Shown: positions 46,681 to 58,566 of the stretch, in pieces
Layout: every line of letters starts with the position of its first letter
Position numbering within the stretch: position 1 is the first letter of the stretch
From: Heterobasidion occidentale
Taxonomy: Eukaryota; Basidiomycota; Agaricomycetes; Russulales; Bondarzewiaceae
Reading direction: 5' to 3'
NCBI GenBank assembly: GCA_039111635.1
Contig: JBCAQO010000002.1
Span: forward strand, 3,828,424-3,892,423
DNA length: 64,000 nucleotides
Position numbers and translations under genes: made by a program
The notes under the pieces: model-generated
The model's input: the letters and a program-made list of their open reading frames with translations, nothing else
Told to the model about the DNA's origin: nothing
Databases searched by the model: none

Positions 46681-47920
46681 TGACAACTAGCAGTCGTCTG
46701 GGATGACACACAACGTCTCAGATGTCAGGCAGTCGTCGCAGACAGCCTGCCTGCATCGTAGACGAGACGCGACGTCTCAGACGTTGTTTCAGCCGTTGCA
46801 GATGCCTTGCGTTCACCCCAGACGAGGGGGGGAACGTCCTAGACGTCGGGCAATGGCCGCAGACGTCCTGCCTAAATCCTGGACGAGACGTGACGTCTCA
46901 GACGTCATGCAGCCGGCGCAGACGACCTGTGTGCACCACAGGCAAAGGGGGACGTCTGCAACGTCGTGCAGTCGTCACATACGTACAGGGTGCGTCTGAG
47001 ACGTCGTGCAGTCGTCACAGACGATCTGGGTACGTCTGGGACGTCGCGCAGTCGTCACAGACGACCTGTGTGCACCACAGACAAAGGGGGACGTCTGCGA
47101 CGTCGTGCAGCCGTCACAGACGTACAGCGTATGTCTGGGACGTCGTGCAGTCGTCACAGACGACCTGGGTACGTCTGGGATGTCGCGCAGTCGTCACAGA
47201 CGACCTGTGTGCACCACAGACAAAGGGGGACGTCTGCAACGTCGTGCAGTCGTCACAGACGTACAGAGTGCGTCTGAGACGTCGTGCAGTCGTCACAGAC
47301 GACCTGGGTACGTCTGGGACGTCGCGCAGTCGTCACAGACGACCTGTGTGCACCACAGACAAAGGGGGACGTCTGCGACGTCGTGCAGCCGTCACAGACG
47401 TACAGCGTATGTCTGGGACGTCGTGCAGTCGTCACAGACGACCTGTGTGCACCACAGACAAAGGGGGACGTCTGCAACGTCGTGCAGTCGTCACAGACGT
47501 ACAGGGTGCGTCTGAGACGTCATGCAGTCGTCACAGACGACCTGGGTACGTCTGGGATGTCGCGCAGTCGTCACAGACGACCTGTGTGCACCACAGACAA
47601 AGGGGGACGTCTGCGACGTCGTGCAGTCGTCACAGACGTACAGGGTGCGTCTGAGACGTCATGCAGTCGTCACAGACGACCTGGGTACGTCTGGGATGTC
47701 ACGCAGTCGTCACAGACGACCTGTGTGCACCACAGACAAAGGGGGACGTCTGCGACGTCGTGCAGCCGTCACAGACGTACAGCGTCTGTCTGGGACGTCG
47801 TGCAGTCGTCACAGACGACCTGTGTGCACCACAGACAAAGGGGGACGTCTGCAACGTCGTGCAGTCGTCACAGACGTACAGGGTGCGTCTGAGACGTCAT
47901 GCAGTCGTCACAGACGACCT
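46681..47920. repeat. GACGTC-type tandem array, module 1
   Basis: Higher-order tandem repeats of about 60 and 138 bp. They are built from CAGTCGTCACAGACGACCTG, CACCACAGACAAAGGGGGAC and GTCTGGGACGTCGTG blocks, with GACGTC, GTCGTC or GACGAC recurring about every 9-11 bp. All frames stay open over long stretches because the units lack stop codons. I treat this as noncoding satellite. Confidence 0.9.
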
Positions 47921-48178
47921 GGGTTATAAGAGGTGGTAGGCGGGTGGTAGGTGAGGCGAAAAAAATCCGAGATGTTGGGTAGGTGAGGAGCCAGGTGAGA
48001 GGCCAGGTGAGGGGCCAGGTGAGAAGGCAGGTGAGAGGCTAGGTGAGAAGGCAGGTGAGAGGCTAGGTGAGAGGCTAGGTGAGTAGGTGAGGGGCCAGGT
48101 GAGGAGGCAGGTGAGAGGCTAGGTAAGAGGCAAGGTGAGGACGCAGGTGAGGAAGGAGTGTAGGAGTCAGGTGAGAGA
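47921..48178. repeat. Subtelomeric module 2: leader and minisatellite
   Basis: The leader starts GGGTTATAAGAGGTGGTAGG; here the TTAGG of other modules is reduced to GGG. About 15 copies of the 12-bp unit with more single-base variants (GGTGAGAAGGCA, GGTGAGGGGCCA) precede the conserved tail. Confidence 0.88.
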
Positions 48179-49690
48179 GTGCAGCCGTTTCTGGTGACGT
48201 GAGGATGTCCCTGACAACTAGCAGTCGTTTGGGACGACACACAACGTCTCAGATGTCAGGCAGTCGTCGCAGACAGCCTGCCTGCATCCTAGACGAGACG
48301 CGACGTCTCAGACATTGCTTCAGCCGTTGCAGATGCCTTGCGTTCACCCCAGACGAGGGAGGGGGACGTCCTAAACGTCGGGCAGCGGTTGCAGACAGCC
48401 TGTGTGCACCACAGACAAAGGGGGGACGCCTGAGCCGTCGTGCAGTTGTCACAGACATACAGGGTATGTCTGGGACGTCGTGCAGTCGTCACAGACGTAG
48501 AGGGGGCGTTTGAGACGTCGTACAGTCGTCACAGACGACCTGTGTGCACCCCAGACAAAGGGGGACGTCTGCAACGTCGTGCAGCCGTCACAGACGTACA
48601 GGGTATGTCTGAGACGTCGTGCAGTCGTCACAGACGATCTGTGTGCACCACAGACAAAGGGGGACTTCTGCAACGTCGCGCAGTCGTCACAAACGACCTG
48701 TGTGCACCCCAGACAAAGGGGGATATCTGCGACGTCGTGCAGCCGTCACAGACGAAGGGGGGACGTCTGCAACGTTGTGCAGTCGTCACGGAAGTACAGG
48801 GTGCATTTGAGACGTCGTGCAGTCGTCACAGACGACCTGTGTACGTCTGGGACGTTGCGCAGTCGTCACAGACGACCTGCGTGCACCCCAGACGAAGGGG
48901 GGACGTCTGCAACGTCGTGCAGTAGTCACAGACGTACAGGGTGCGTCTGAGACGTCGTGCATTCGTCACAGACAACCTGTGTGTACCACATACAAAGGGA
49001 AACGTCTGGGACGTCGTGCAGTCGTCACAGACGACCTGGGTACGTCTGGGACGTTGCGCAGTCGTCACAGACGACCTGAGTACGTCTGGGACGTTGCGCA
49101 GTCATCACAGACGACCTGCGTGCACCCCAGACGAAGGGGGGACGTCTGCAACGTCGTGCAGTAGTCACAGACGTACAGGGTGCGTCTGAGACGTCGTGCA
49201 TTCGTCACAGACAACCTGCGTGTACCACATACAAAGGGGGACGTCTGGGACGTCGTGCAGTCGTCACAGACGACCTGGGTACGTCTGGGACGTTGCGCAG
49301 TCGTCACAGACGACATGGGTACGTCTGGGACGTCGTGCAGTCGTCACAGACGTACAGGGTATGTCTGAGACGTCGTGCAGTCGTCACAGACGATCTGTGT
49401 GCACCACAGACAAAGGGGGACTTCTGCAACGTCGTGCAGTCGTCACAGACGCACCCTGTACGTCTGGGACGTCGTGCAGTCGTCACAGACGTACAGGGTA
49501 TGTCTGGGACGTCGTGCAGTCGTCCCAGACGTACAGGGTATGTCTGGGACGTCGTGCAGTTGTCACAGACGTACAGGGTATGTCTGAGACGTCGTGCAGT
49601 CGTCCCAGACGATCTGTGTTCACCACAGACAAAGGGGGACGTTTGCGACGTCGTGCAGTCGTCACGGACGTACAAGGTGCGTCTGAGACG
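48179..49690. repeat. GACGTC-type tandem array, module 2
   Basis: Same family as the module 1 array but more diverged, with units that read CGTACAGGGTATGTCTGGGA and CACCCCAGACGAAGGGGGGA. It ends at 49690, directly before TTAGGTTATAAG. Confidence 0.88.
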
Positions 49691-49920
49691 TTAGGTTATA
49701 AGAGGTCGTAGGCTGGTGGTAGGTGAGGCGAAAAAAATCCGAGATGTTGGGTAGGTGAGGAGCCAGGTGAGGAGCCAGGTGAGAGGCCAGGTGAGGAGGC
49801 AGGTGAGAGGCTAGGTGAGGAGGCAGGTGAGAGGCTAGGTGAGGAGGCAGGTGAGAGGCTAGGTGAGAGGCCAGGTGAGGAGGCAGGCGAGGAGTCAGGT
49901 GAGAGAGTAGGTGAGAGAGT
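49691..49920. repeat. Subtelomeric module 3: leader and minisatellite
   Basis: Starts TTAGGTTATAAGAGGTCGTAGGC and is nearly identical to 51980-52210, 57843-58072 and the start of the truncated copy at 63702. Confidence 0.9.
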
Positions 49921-51979
49921 GCAGCCGTTGTTGGTGACATGAGGACGTCCGTGACGATTAGCAGTCGTCTGAGACGAGACGCGACGTCTGAGACGTCGTT
50001 TCAGCCGTTGCAGACGCCTTGTGTTCACCCCAGACGAGGGGGGACGTCCCAGACGTCGGGCAGTCGTCACAGACGTACAGGGTACGTCTGGGACGTTGTG
50101 CAGTCGTCACAGACGACCTGTGTGCACCACAGACAAAGGGGGGACGTCTGAGACGTCGCGCAGTCGTCACAGACGTACAGGGTACGTCTGCGACGTTGTG
50201 CAGTCGTCACAGACGACCTGTGTGCACCACAGACAAAGGGGGCTCGTCTGCGACGTTGTGCAGTCGTCACAGACGACCTGTGTGCACCACAGACAAAGGG
50301 GGCTCGTCTGCGACGTCGCGCAGTCGTCATAGACGACCTGCGTGCACCACAGACAAAGGGGGGACGTCTGAGACGTCGTGCAGTCGTCACAGACGTACAG
50401 GGTACGTCTGAGACGTTGTGCACTCGTCACAGACGTCCTGTGTGCACCACAGACAAAGGGGGACGTCTGCAACGTCGCGCAGTCGTCACAGACGAAGGGG
50501 GGACGGCTGCGACGTTGTGCAGTCGTCACAGACGACCTGTGTGCACCACAGACAAAGGGGGGACGTCTGAGACGTCGCGCAGTCGTCATAGACGACCTGT
50601 GTGCACCACAGACAAAGGGGGGACGTCTGAGACGTCGCGCAGTCGTCACAGACGTACAGGGTACGTCTGCGACGTTGTGCAGTCGTCACAGATGACCTTT
50701 GTGCACCACAGACGACTTGTGTGCACCACAGACAAAGGGGGGACGTCTGAGACGTCGCGCAGTCGTCACAGACGTACAGCGTACGTCTGCGACGGTGTGC
50801 AGTCGTCACAGACGACCTGTGTGCACCACAGACAAAGGGGGCTCGTCTGCAACGTCGCGCAGTCGTCATAGACGACCTGTGTGCACCACAGACAAAGGGG
50901 GGACGTCTGGGACGTCGCGCAGTCGTCACAGACGTACAGGGTACGTCTGAGACGTCGTGCACTCGTCACAGACGGCCTGTGTGCACCACAGACAAAGGGG
51001 GACGTCTGCAACGTCGCGCAGTCGTCACAGACGAAGGGGGGACGGCTGCGACGTCGCGCAGTCGTCATTGACGACCTGTGTGCACCACAGACAAAGGGGG
51101 ACGTCTGGGACGTCGTGCAGTCGTTACTTAGGTCGGGCAGCGGTCGCAGACAGCCTGCGTGCATCCCAGACGAGACACGATGTCTCAGACATCGTGCAGT
51201 CATTGCTGGTGAGTTGAGGACGTCCCAGACGGACAGCAGTCGTCTGAGACGAGACGCGACGTCTCAGACGTCGTGCAATCGTTGCTGGTGAGGTGAGGAC
51301 GTCCCAGACGAACGGCAGTCGTCTGAGACGAGACACGACGTCTCAGATGTCAGGCAGCTGTCGCAGACGGCCTGTGTGCATCCCAGACGAGACGCGACGT
51401 CTCAGACGTCGTGCAGTCGTTGCTGGTGAGGTGAGGACGTCCCAGACGAACAGTAGTCGTCTGAGACGGGATGCGACGTCTCAGATGTCGTGCACTCGTT
51501 GCTGGTGAGGTGAGGACGTCCCAGACGAACAGCAGTCGTCTGAGACGAGACACGACGTCTCAGATGTCAGGCAGCCGTCACAGACAGCCTGTGTGCATCC
51601 CAGACAAGATGCAACGTCTCAGCTTTCGTGCAGTCGTCGCAGGCTACCTGCGTGCATCCCAGATGAGGAGGAGACGTCTCAGACGTCGGGCAGCAGTTGA
51701 AGATGGCCTGTGTGCACCCAAGACGAAGGGGGGATGTCCCAGACGTCGCACAGCTGTTGCAGACAATCTGTGTGCGCCCCAGACGAAGGGGGGATGTCCC
51801 AGACGTTGCACAGCTGTCGCAGACAATCTGAGTGCACCCCAGATGAAGGGGGGACGTCTCAGACATTGCACAGCCGTCGCAAACAGCCCGCATGCATTCC
51901 AGACGAGGAAGAGACGTCTCAGACGTCGGGAAGCAGTTTCAGACGGCCTGTGTGCACCCAAGACGAAGGGGGACTTAGG
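49921..51979. repeat. GACGTC-type tandem array, module 3
   Basis: Array units such as CACCACAGACAAAGGGGGCT and GTCTGCGACGTTGTGCAGTC. From about 51120 the family changes to units with GACGAGACGCGACGTCTCAG and GTTGCTGGTGAGGTGAGGAC. The module ends GGACTTAGG just before the next TTAGGTTATAAG. Confidence 0.88.
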
Positions 51980-52704
51980 TTAGGTTATAAGAGGTCGTAG
52001 GCTGGTGGTAGGTGAGGCGAAAAAAATCCGAGATGTTGGGTAGGTGAGGAGCCAGGTGAGGAGCCAGGTGAGAGGCCAGGTGAGGAGGCAGGTGAGAGGC
52101 TAGGTGAGGAGGCAGGTGAGAGGCTAGGTGAGGAGGCAGGTGAGAGGCTAGGTGAGAGGCCAGGTGAGGAGGCAGGCGAGGAGTCAGGTGAGAGAGTAGG
52201 TGAGAGAGTGCAGCCGTTGTTGGTGACATGAGGACGTCCGTGACGATTAGCAGTCGTCTGAGACGAGACGCGACGTCTGAGACGTCGTTTCAGCCGTTGC
52301 AGACGCCTTGTGTTCACCCCAGACGAGGGGGGGACGTCCCAGACGTCGCGCAGTCGTCACAGACGTACAGGGTACGTCTGCGACGTTGTGCAGTCGTCAC
52401 AGACGACCTGTGTGCACCACAGACAAAGGGGGCTCGTCTGCGACGTTGTGCAGTCGTCACAGACGACCTGTGTGCACCACAGACAAAGGGGGCTCGTCTG
52501 CGACGTCGCGCAGTCGTCATAGACGACCTGCGTGCACCACAGACAAAGGGGGGACGTCTGAGACGTCGTGCAGTCGTCACAGACGTACAGGGTACGTCTG
52601 AGACGTTGTGCACTCGTCACAGACGTCCTGTGTGCACCACAGACAAAGGGGGACGTCTGCAACGTCGCGCAGTCGTCACAGACGAAGGGGGGACGGCTGC
52701 GACT

Positions 52705-53448
52705 TAGGTTATAAGAGGTGGTAGGCGGATGGTAGGTGAGACGAAAAAAATCCGAGATGTTAGGTAGGTGAGGAGCTAGGTGAGAGGCTAGGTGAGGGGC
52801 TAGGTGAGGAGGCAGGTGAGAGGCCAGGTGAGGAGGCAGGTGAGAGGCTAGGTGAGGAGGCAGGTGAGAGGCTAGGTGAGGAGGCAGGCGAGAGGCCAGG
52901 TGAGGAGGCAGGTGAGAGGCCAGGTGAGGAGGCAGGTGAGAGGCTAGGTGAGGAGGCAGGTGAGAGGCCAGGTGAGGAGGCAGGTGAGAGGCTAGGTGAG
53001 GAGGCAGGCGAGAGGCCAGGTGAGAGGCCAGGTGAGAGGCCAGGTGAGGAGGCAGGTGAGAGGCTAGGTGAGGAGGCAGGCGAGAGGCCAGGTGAGGAGG
53101 CAGGTGAGAGGCCAGGTGAGAGGCTAGGTGAGGAGGCAGGCGAGAGGCTAGGTGAGAGGCCAGGTAAGGAGGCAGGTGAGAGACCAGGTGAGAGGCTAGG
53201 TGAGAGGCCAGGTGAGGAGCCAAGTGAGAGACTAGGTGAGGAGTCAGGTGAGAAGGCAGGTGAGGAGTCAGGTGAGAAGGCACGTGAGGAGGCACGTGAG
53301 GAGGCAGGCGAGGAGGCATCCGAAAAGGCACATGAGGAGGCACGTGAGGAGGCACGTGAGAAGGCACGTGAGGAGGCACATGAGGAGGCACATGAGGAGG
53401 CACATGAGGAGGCAGGCAAGGAGGCAGGCAAGGAGGCAGGCAAGGTAG
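52705..53448. repeat. Long 12-bp minisatellite in unit copy 1
   Basis: About 55 copies of GGTGAGAGGCTA / GGTGAGGAGGCA types. Toward the right edge the unit drifts to CACGTGAGGAGG, CACATGAGGAGG and CAGGCAAGGAGG. Open in several frames on both strands, giving spurious Ser/Pro- and His/Leu/Pro-rich reading frames. Confidence 0.9.
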
Positions 53449-55330
53449 CTATCTCAGACAACATGCAACTGTCTCGGACACTATACAGACCATCTGCATG
53501 CATTTCAGATGACATGTGGACATCAGTTAGTGTGTGGCTGTTGCAGACAAGTTGTGTGCATCTCAGATGACACTCGGACATCTTAGATGACTGGCAGACA
53601 TCTTATACAGTGTGCGGCCCTCGCAGACAACCTGTGTGCATCTCAACACAGCGTGCAGCCGTCATACGACATGCAGATGTCTTAGACAACTGGCAGACAT
53701 CTCATATAGTGTGCAGCTGTCGGAGACAACCTACGTGCATGTCAGACGACATGGGGACGTCGTAGACAAAACGCGGACGTCTCAGATGACCGGAAGTCAT
53801 TTCAGACGACCTGCGTGCATCTCATGCAACATGCGGACGTCTAAAACAGTGTGCAGCCCTCGAAGACGACCTGCGTGTATCTCAGACGACACGCGGATGT
53901 CCCAGATGACCAGCAGTCATTGCAGGAAGGATGAGGTCGTCACTGACGACCTGCCTGCATCTCAGATGACACGCGGACGTCTGAGACAGTGTGCAGCCGT
54001 CACAGACAACCTGCATGCATCTCAGACAACACAGGGACGTCTAAGATGACACGCGGATGTCTCAGACGACTGGTAGTTGTTGCAGGCAGGATGCGGTCGT
54101 CACTGACGACCTGTGTGCATCTGAGACGACACGCGAACGTCTCAGATGACCGGCAGTCATTGCAGGCAGGATGAGACCGTCACTGACGATCTGCCTGCAT
54201 CTCAGACGACACGCGGATGTCTGAGACAATATTTGGCCACTGTAGATGACCTGCTTCTCTAACGATACACAGACGTCTGAGACGGTGTGCGGCCGTCGCA
54301 GACGACCTGCTTCTCTAACGACACGCAGACGTCTGAGACAGTGTGCGGCCGTCTCAGACGACACCCAGACATCTCAGACGACCGGCAGTCATTACAGGCA
54401 GGATGAGGCCGTCACTGACGACGGAGACGCCCTATAGGCAGGTCACGTCTGCCGGTGGCCATGAATGCATTGGGCACCTGCCTGCATCTCAGACGACACG
54501 TGGACGTCTGAGACAGTGCGCAGCCGCTGCAGACGACCTGCTTCTCTGACGACACGCAGAAGTCTGAGGCAGTGTGTGGCCGTCGCAGACGACCTGCTGC
54601 TCTAATGGCACACAGACGTCTGAGACAGCATACTGCCGCCGCAGACAACCGGCTTCTTTAACTACACGCAGACGTCTCAGACAGTGTGCGGCCGTGGCAG
54701 ACGACACGCAGATGTCTCAGACGACCGGCATTCATTGCAGGCAGGATGAGGTCGTCACTGACGACCTACGTGCATCTCAGACGACATGCAGATGTCTCAG
54801 ACACTATGCAGCCATCGCAGATGACTGCCAGTCATCTCAGACAACATGCAGCCGTGTTAGATATTACGCGGCCGTCGCAGACAACCAGCGAGGTGCTCAG
54901 ACAACAGACGGACTATGAGGCTGTTGCAGACGACCGGCAGCTATTGCAGGCAACATGCAGCCATCACAGAAAACCGGCGGGCATCACAGACAACCGGCAG
55001 GCATCTCAGACGATATGCAGCCATCTCAGACAGTACGCAGCCGTCACAGGTGAGATGTGGCCGTCTGAGATAGTATGCAGATGTCACAGAGGTGCTCAGA
55101 CAACAGACGGCCCATATGGGTGTCGCAGACGACTGGCAGCTATCACAGGTGACTTGCGACCGTCTCAGACAGCTGGTAGCCATCTCAGACGACATGCAGC
55201 CCTCTTAGATACTATGCGTCTGTCAAAGACAACGGGCAAGGTGCTCAGACAACAGATCGAGCATGTGGCCATCACAGACGACTAGCAGCCATCACAGGCA
55301 ACATGCGGCCGTCACAGACGGCCCACAACT
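53449..55330. repeat. Degenerate GACGAC/GATGTC array in unit copy 1
   Basis: About 1.9 kb of units such as CATCTCAGACGACACGCGGA, CGTCTGAGACAGTGTGCGGC and GGCAGTCATTGCAGGCAGGA. It resembles the GACGTC arrays but with many TG/CA in place of CG (GATGTC, GACATC), as expected of an older, CpG-decayed array. Confidence 0.85.
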
Positions 55331-56087
55331 CTAGAGAATGTGTCATCGACGTGCCTGACCATCCATACAAGGATGCGGGATGCGGACAATAGACACGCAG
55401 ACTCTGCATCACTGACAAAAAGCAAGAACATCTCAGAGAGTAAAAAAAAGAAGCGAGAGATATTAGAGGTGTAATATACCATATGACAGCATCAATGAGT
55501 GAGATCCGGTGAGTAATATGCATTAAAAGCACTCACCAGCGAAGCTCGGAACGACCGACGAGCAGGGTCTATATTTCAATACACAGCACTAACGAGATCC
55601 AAGAAAGCACTGACATGACATAGGACACCATCAACGAAGCAGAACGAACCAGCCACGAGTGATGAAAGACTCACAAGCGAAACAAAAACAAAAAGACGAC
55701 GGACCAGCCGATTCATGCCCCCCTGAACATCCCTAGATGCCAGCCGTACACATCCCGAAGCGTGCTGCCAATGCTATGTAACCAAATTGCCATCAGAAAA
55801 GTGGTTCAGTGGATATGGAACACGCACTGTTTACATTCCCGGTGCTCAATCTTGGGCCCGTGTGTCTTAGTCCCCCGATTGACGATTGGATCCGTGCTCG
55901 CACGAAAAACCTCAAAATGTACCTGGTGAGTTGTTACCGTCCCCCAGTCTGCTGAACTAATGCAGTACCAACCTAGAGAATACAACAGCGGTCACAAGAA
56001 ATAAGTGATACAAGAATGAGAGCAGTAGCAATGAAGACAACACGACAGCAATGAGTACAAACCACTCTCAAGCCGGACACGCTATTT

Positions 56088-57060
56088 TTAACCCTCCAAG
56101 AACACGACAACGTCCCACTCCTCTCGATCTTCTGGGATATGGAGCTCCCGCCATAACACACCTTTTGGGGATAACACACTCCATCCCTCACCGTCGCTTC
56201 CGTACACGGCAACTTGCACATGGTCGCGGCGGTCAAAATACTTGTGCGCACGCTTGTGGTGGTGGGACGGCTCGCGCCCTTGCTTGCGGCGCGGGTACGA
56301 TTGGTGCTTAGTTGAGCTAGTAAGATCAGTATCGCCAACACAACGTAGTCAACAACAGAACTTACTTAATCACGACCTCGCTTGCCCCTACTACTCCCCT
56401 TCCCGCCAAGTACCGAAAAAACTCCAGTACAGTCTGTTCGATTTCTCTTTTTTTGATTAATTGTCTGCTGTATTGCGACGGGTGCGCCCACCACAGCCGA
56501 GGGTCGGTGTACGGTTCTTGCGGCCCCTTTTTCGCAGTAATACAACGTTGTATCGTTAGTACATCATCGTATTAGATCTAGAGAAAACTTACATCCATAA
56601 AAAGAGCCGCCTCGCGAGCTCGTCTCGACATGCAAGCGACAGTGGTGAGACCTACAGATGTTCAAACCGACGAAGACGTCCGTCGTCGTTGTGCAACACT
56701 GACTGATTCGGCTTCAACACCTACCTTTTGGTGGCTCGTTTGAGTTGTACCTTCTACCGCCGCGTTCGACGAATATTGAGTTCGTGTTCAAGAGGCGGTG
56801 AAAGACGAGCAGCTCGAAGAGCTTGAACCGTTCGGTGAGCTTGTGGTAGATGACTTGCTCACCCCGAGTCTAGAGTTTGGTGGTGGCGAGGATGCGGCAG
56901 AGTATGGGCGCACTGGAATACGGAGAAGCAAAGGTGGTCTTCTGCGAAAAATATTGGAGAACACGATTGCTCGAGCAAGACTTGTGAGGTCTGTTGCGTG
57001 TCGTTTTCCAATGTCGCGCACATTATACCTGGAGTTCTGATATTTTGTTCACGCACACAT
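56088..57060 (-). pseudogene. Spliced gene of unknown function in 5.86-kb unit, copy 1
   Basis: Three consecutive GT-AG introns join in phase: 56652-56724, 56527-56592 (with a perfect TACTAAC branch) and 56317-56365. The exons are: up to 56725, 56593-56651 (ends REAALFMD), 56366-56526 (PYTDPRLWWAHPSQYS, IEQTVLEFFRYLAGRGVVGA) and 56088-56316 (HKYFDRRDHVQVAVYGSDGE, LSPKGVLWRELHIPEDREEW, ends VVVFLEG). The family is not recognised. The protein has no membrane segment in these exons. In the first visible exon this copy has one extra G (run of four near 56862) that shifts the frame between HPRHHQTLDSG and the following VIYHKLTERFKLFELL. The start is not resolved. Called a pseudogene because of the shift, which could also be an assembly error. 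Confidence 0.7.
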
Positions 57061-57637
57061 GTAAATACCTACTGAAATGCATCAGCAAATTTGAAAAGTT
57101 GTTTACTTGACATAGGCTGAGGACGTACTGTTTCCGCATGAACTTTCATGCCATAGCGCCTTGTCCAAACATGGCTCTGCATCTGAGCCGTCCCATTTCC
57201 CGTGCCATGAAACGTTGTGAGCTAATACATGGGTTGAGGAACAAGTCGTCTGAGACATTCTTACCCCATAAGCCCAACCCGAGTCATCTGCGATGTCCGC
57301 GATCTGTAGGCCTGGCCTTAGTCGTCTGCGACGTCGGCTCTCTGTAGGCCTGGCCCTAGTCGTCTGTGGTGGACTGTGGAATCTAATGAGCTCACACCTT
57401 TGTATTTGTCGTATCGTTAGCGCTCAAGAATCCTTGTTCAACGTCACAACCAATCAATCAATCATGTTTGCAGTACCAATAAGGAGAACACGACAGCGGT
57501 CGCAAGAAAGAACTAACACACGATCGAGAGCAGTAGTAACGAAGACAACATGACAGAAATGAGAGGATACATAAACAGGCCTGGTCCGAAAGTCTCTGCT
57601 GGAGCCCGAATCTTCTGGTGACTCGCACTGTGCCTCC

Positions 57638-57842
57638 CTACTCCGGAGTGGAGGCCATGTCTGCCACTTTGTCCTGGTCCGACGAGGCACCCTCCGCGGG
57701 GCCCACCAACGACACATCTGCCCACTGGATGGCTTTACCCAAGTCCTGGCATTGGGTCGCTCCCTCCAGCCGCCCCAGGACGGTATGCTCGCCCCGTTCC
57801 AAGGTCAGGACCGAGTTCATCGTCAGTGCTTCGCCCCATTCG
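57638..57842 (-). pseudogene. Coding-like fragment cut at the unit junction, copy 1
   Basis: On the minus strand a frame is open from the TTAGG junction (EWGEALTMNSVLTLERGEHT) to TAG at 57638-57640, about 67 codons, containing VLGRLEGATQCQDLGKAIQW. It contains an ATG at 57820 but reads as an internal protein piece that starts at the junction. I do not recognise it. It may be the 3' end of a gene broken when a telomere formed here. Confidence 0.4.
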
Positions 57843-58566
57843 TTAGGTTATAAGAGGTCGTAGGCTGGTGGTAGGTGAGGCGAAAAAAATCCGAGATGTT
57901 GGGTAGGTGAGGAGCCAGGTGAGGAGCCAGGTGAGAGGCCAGGTGAGGAGGCAGGTGAGAGCTAGGTGAGGAGGCAGGTGAGAGGCTAGGTGAGGAGGCA
58001 GGTGAGAGGCTAGGTGAGAGGCCAGGTGAGGAGGCAGGCGAGGAGTCAGGTGAGAGAGTAGGTGAGAGAGTGCAGCCGTTGTTGGTGACATGAGGACGTC
58101 CGTGACGATTAGCAGTCGTCTGAGACGAGACGCGACGTCTGAGACGTCGTTTCAGCCGTTGCAGACGCCTTGTGTTCACCCCAGACGAGGGGGGGACGTC
58201 CCAGACGTCGCGCAGTCGTCACAGACGTACAGGGTACGTCTGCGACGTTGTGCAGTCGTCACAGACGACCTGTGTGCACCACAGACAAAGGGGGCTCGTC
58301 TGCGACGTTGTGCAGTCGTCACAGACGACCTGTGTGCACCACAGACAAAGGGGGCTCGTCTGCGACGTCGCGCAGTCGTCATAGACGACCTGCGTGCACC
58401 ACAGACAAAGGGGGGACGTCTGAGACGTCGTGCAGTCGTCACAGACGTACAGGGTACGTCTGAGACGTTGTGCACTCGTCACAGACGTCCTGTGTGCACC
58501 ACAGACAAAGGGGGACGTCTGCAACGTCGCGCAGTCGTCACAGACGAAGGGGGGACGGCTGCGACT

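Larger units (their letters stand above)
51980..57842. repeat. 5.86-kb subtelomeric unit, copy 1
   Basis: Order: leader and minisatellite (51980-52210), short GACGTC array (52211-52704), second leader TTAGGTTATAAGAGGTGG with a long minisatellite of about 55 copies (52705-53448), degenerate array rich in CAGACGACCTGC and CATCTCAGACGACA (53449-55330), then mostly single-copy sequence with a spliced gene (55331-57842). The whole unit is repeated immediately downstream at an offset of 5,859-5,863 bp. Confidence 0.95.

Noticed and set aside
46681..51979. CRISPR-like regularly spaced repeats
   Set aside because: The organism is eukaryotic and the spacers are themselves repeated and related to the repeats, so this is satellite DNA.
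46722..51983. Many 100-310-codon frames with CTTDKGGR/VQSSQT-type repeats
   Set aside because: They are open in overlapping frames on both strands of the GACGTC arrays, as expected from stop-free tandem units, with no sign of codon preference.
52357..53403. Long minus-strand reading frame (348 codons, His-Leu-Pro rich) and its Ser-Pro-rich overlap at 52760-53581, with copies at 58219 and 58622
   Set aside because: They run across the 12-bp minisatellite and array. Units are multiples of three without stop codons, so several frames on both strands are open. Low complexity and no start context.
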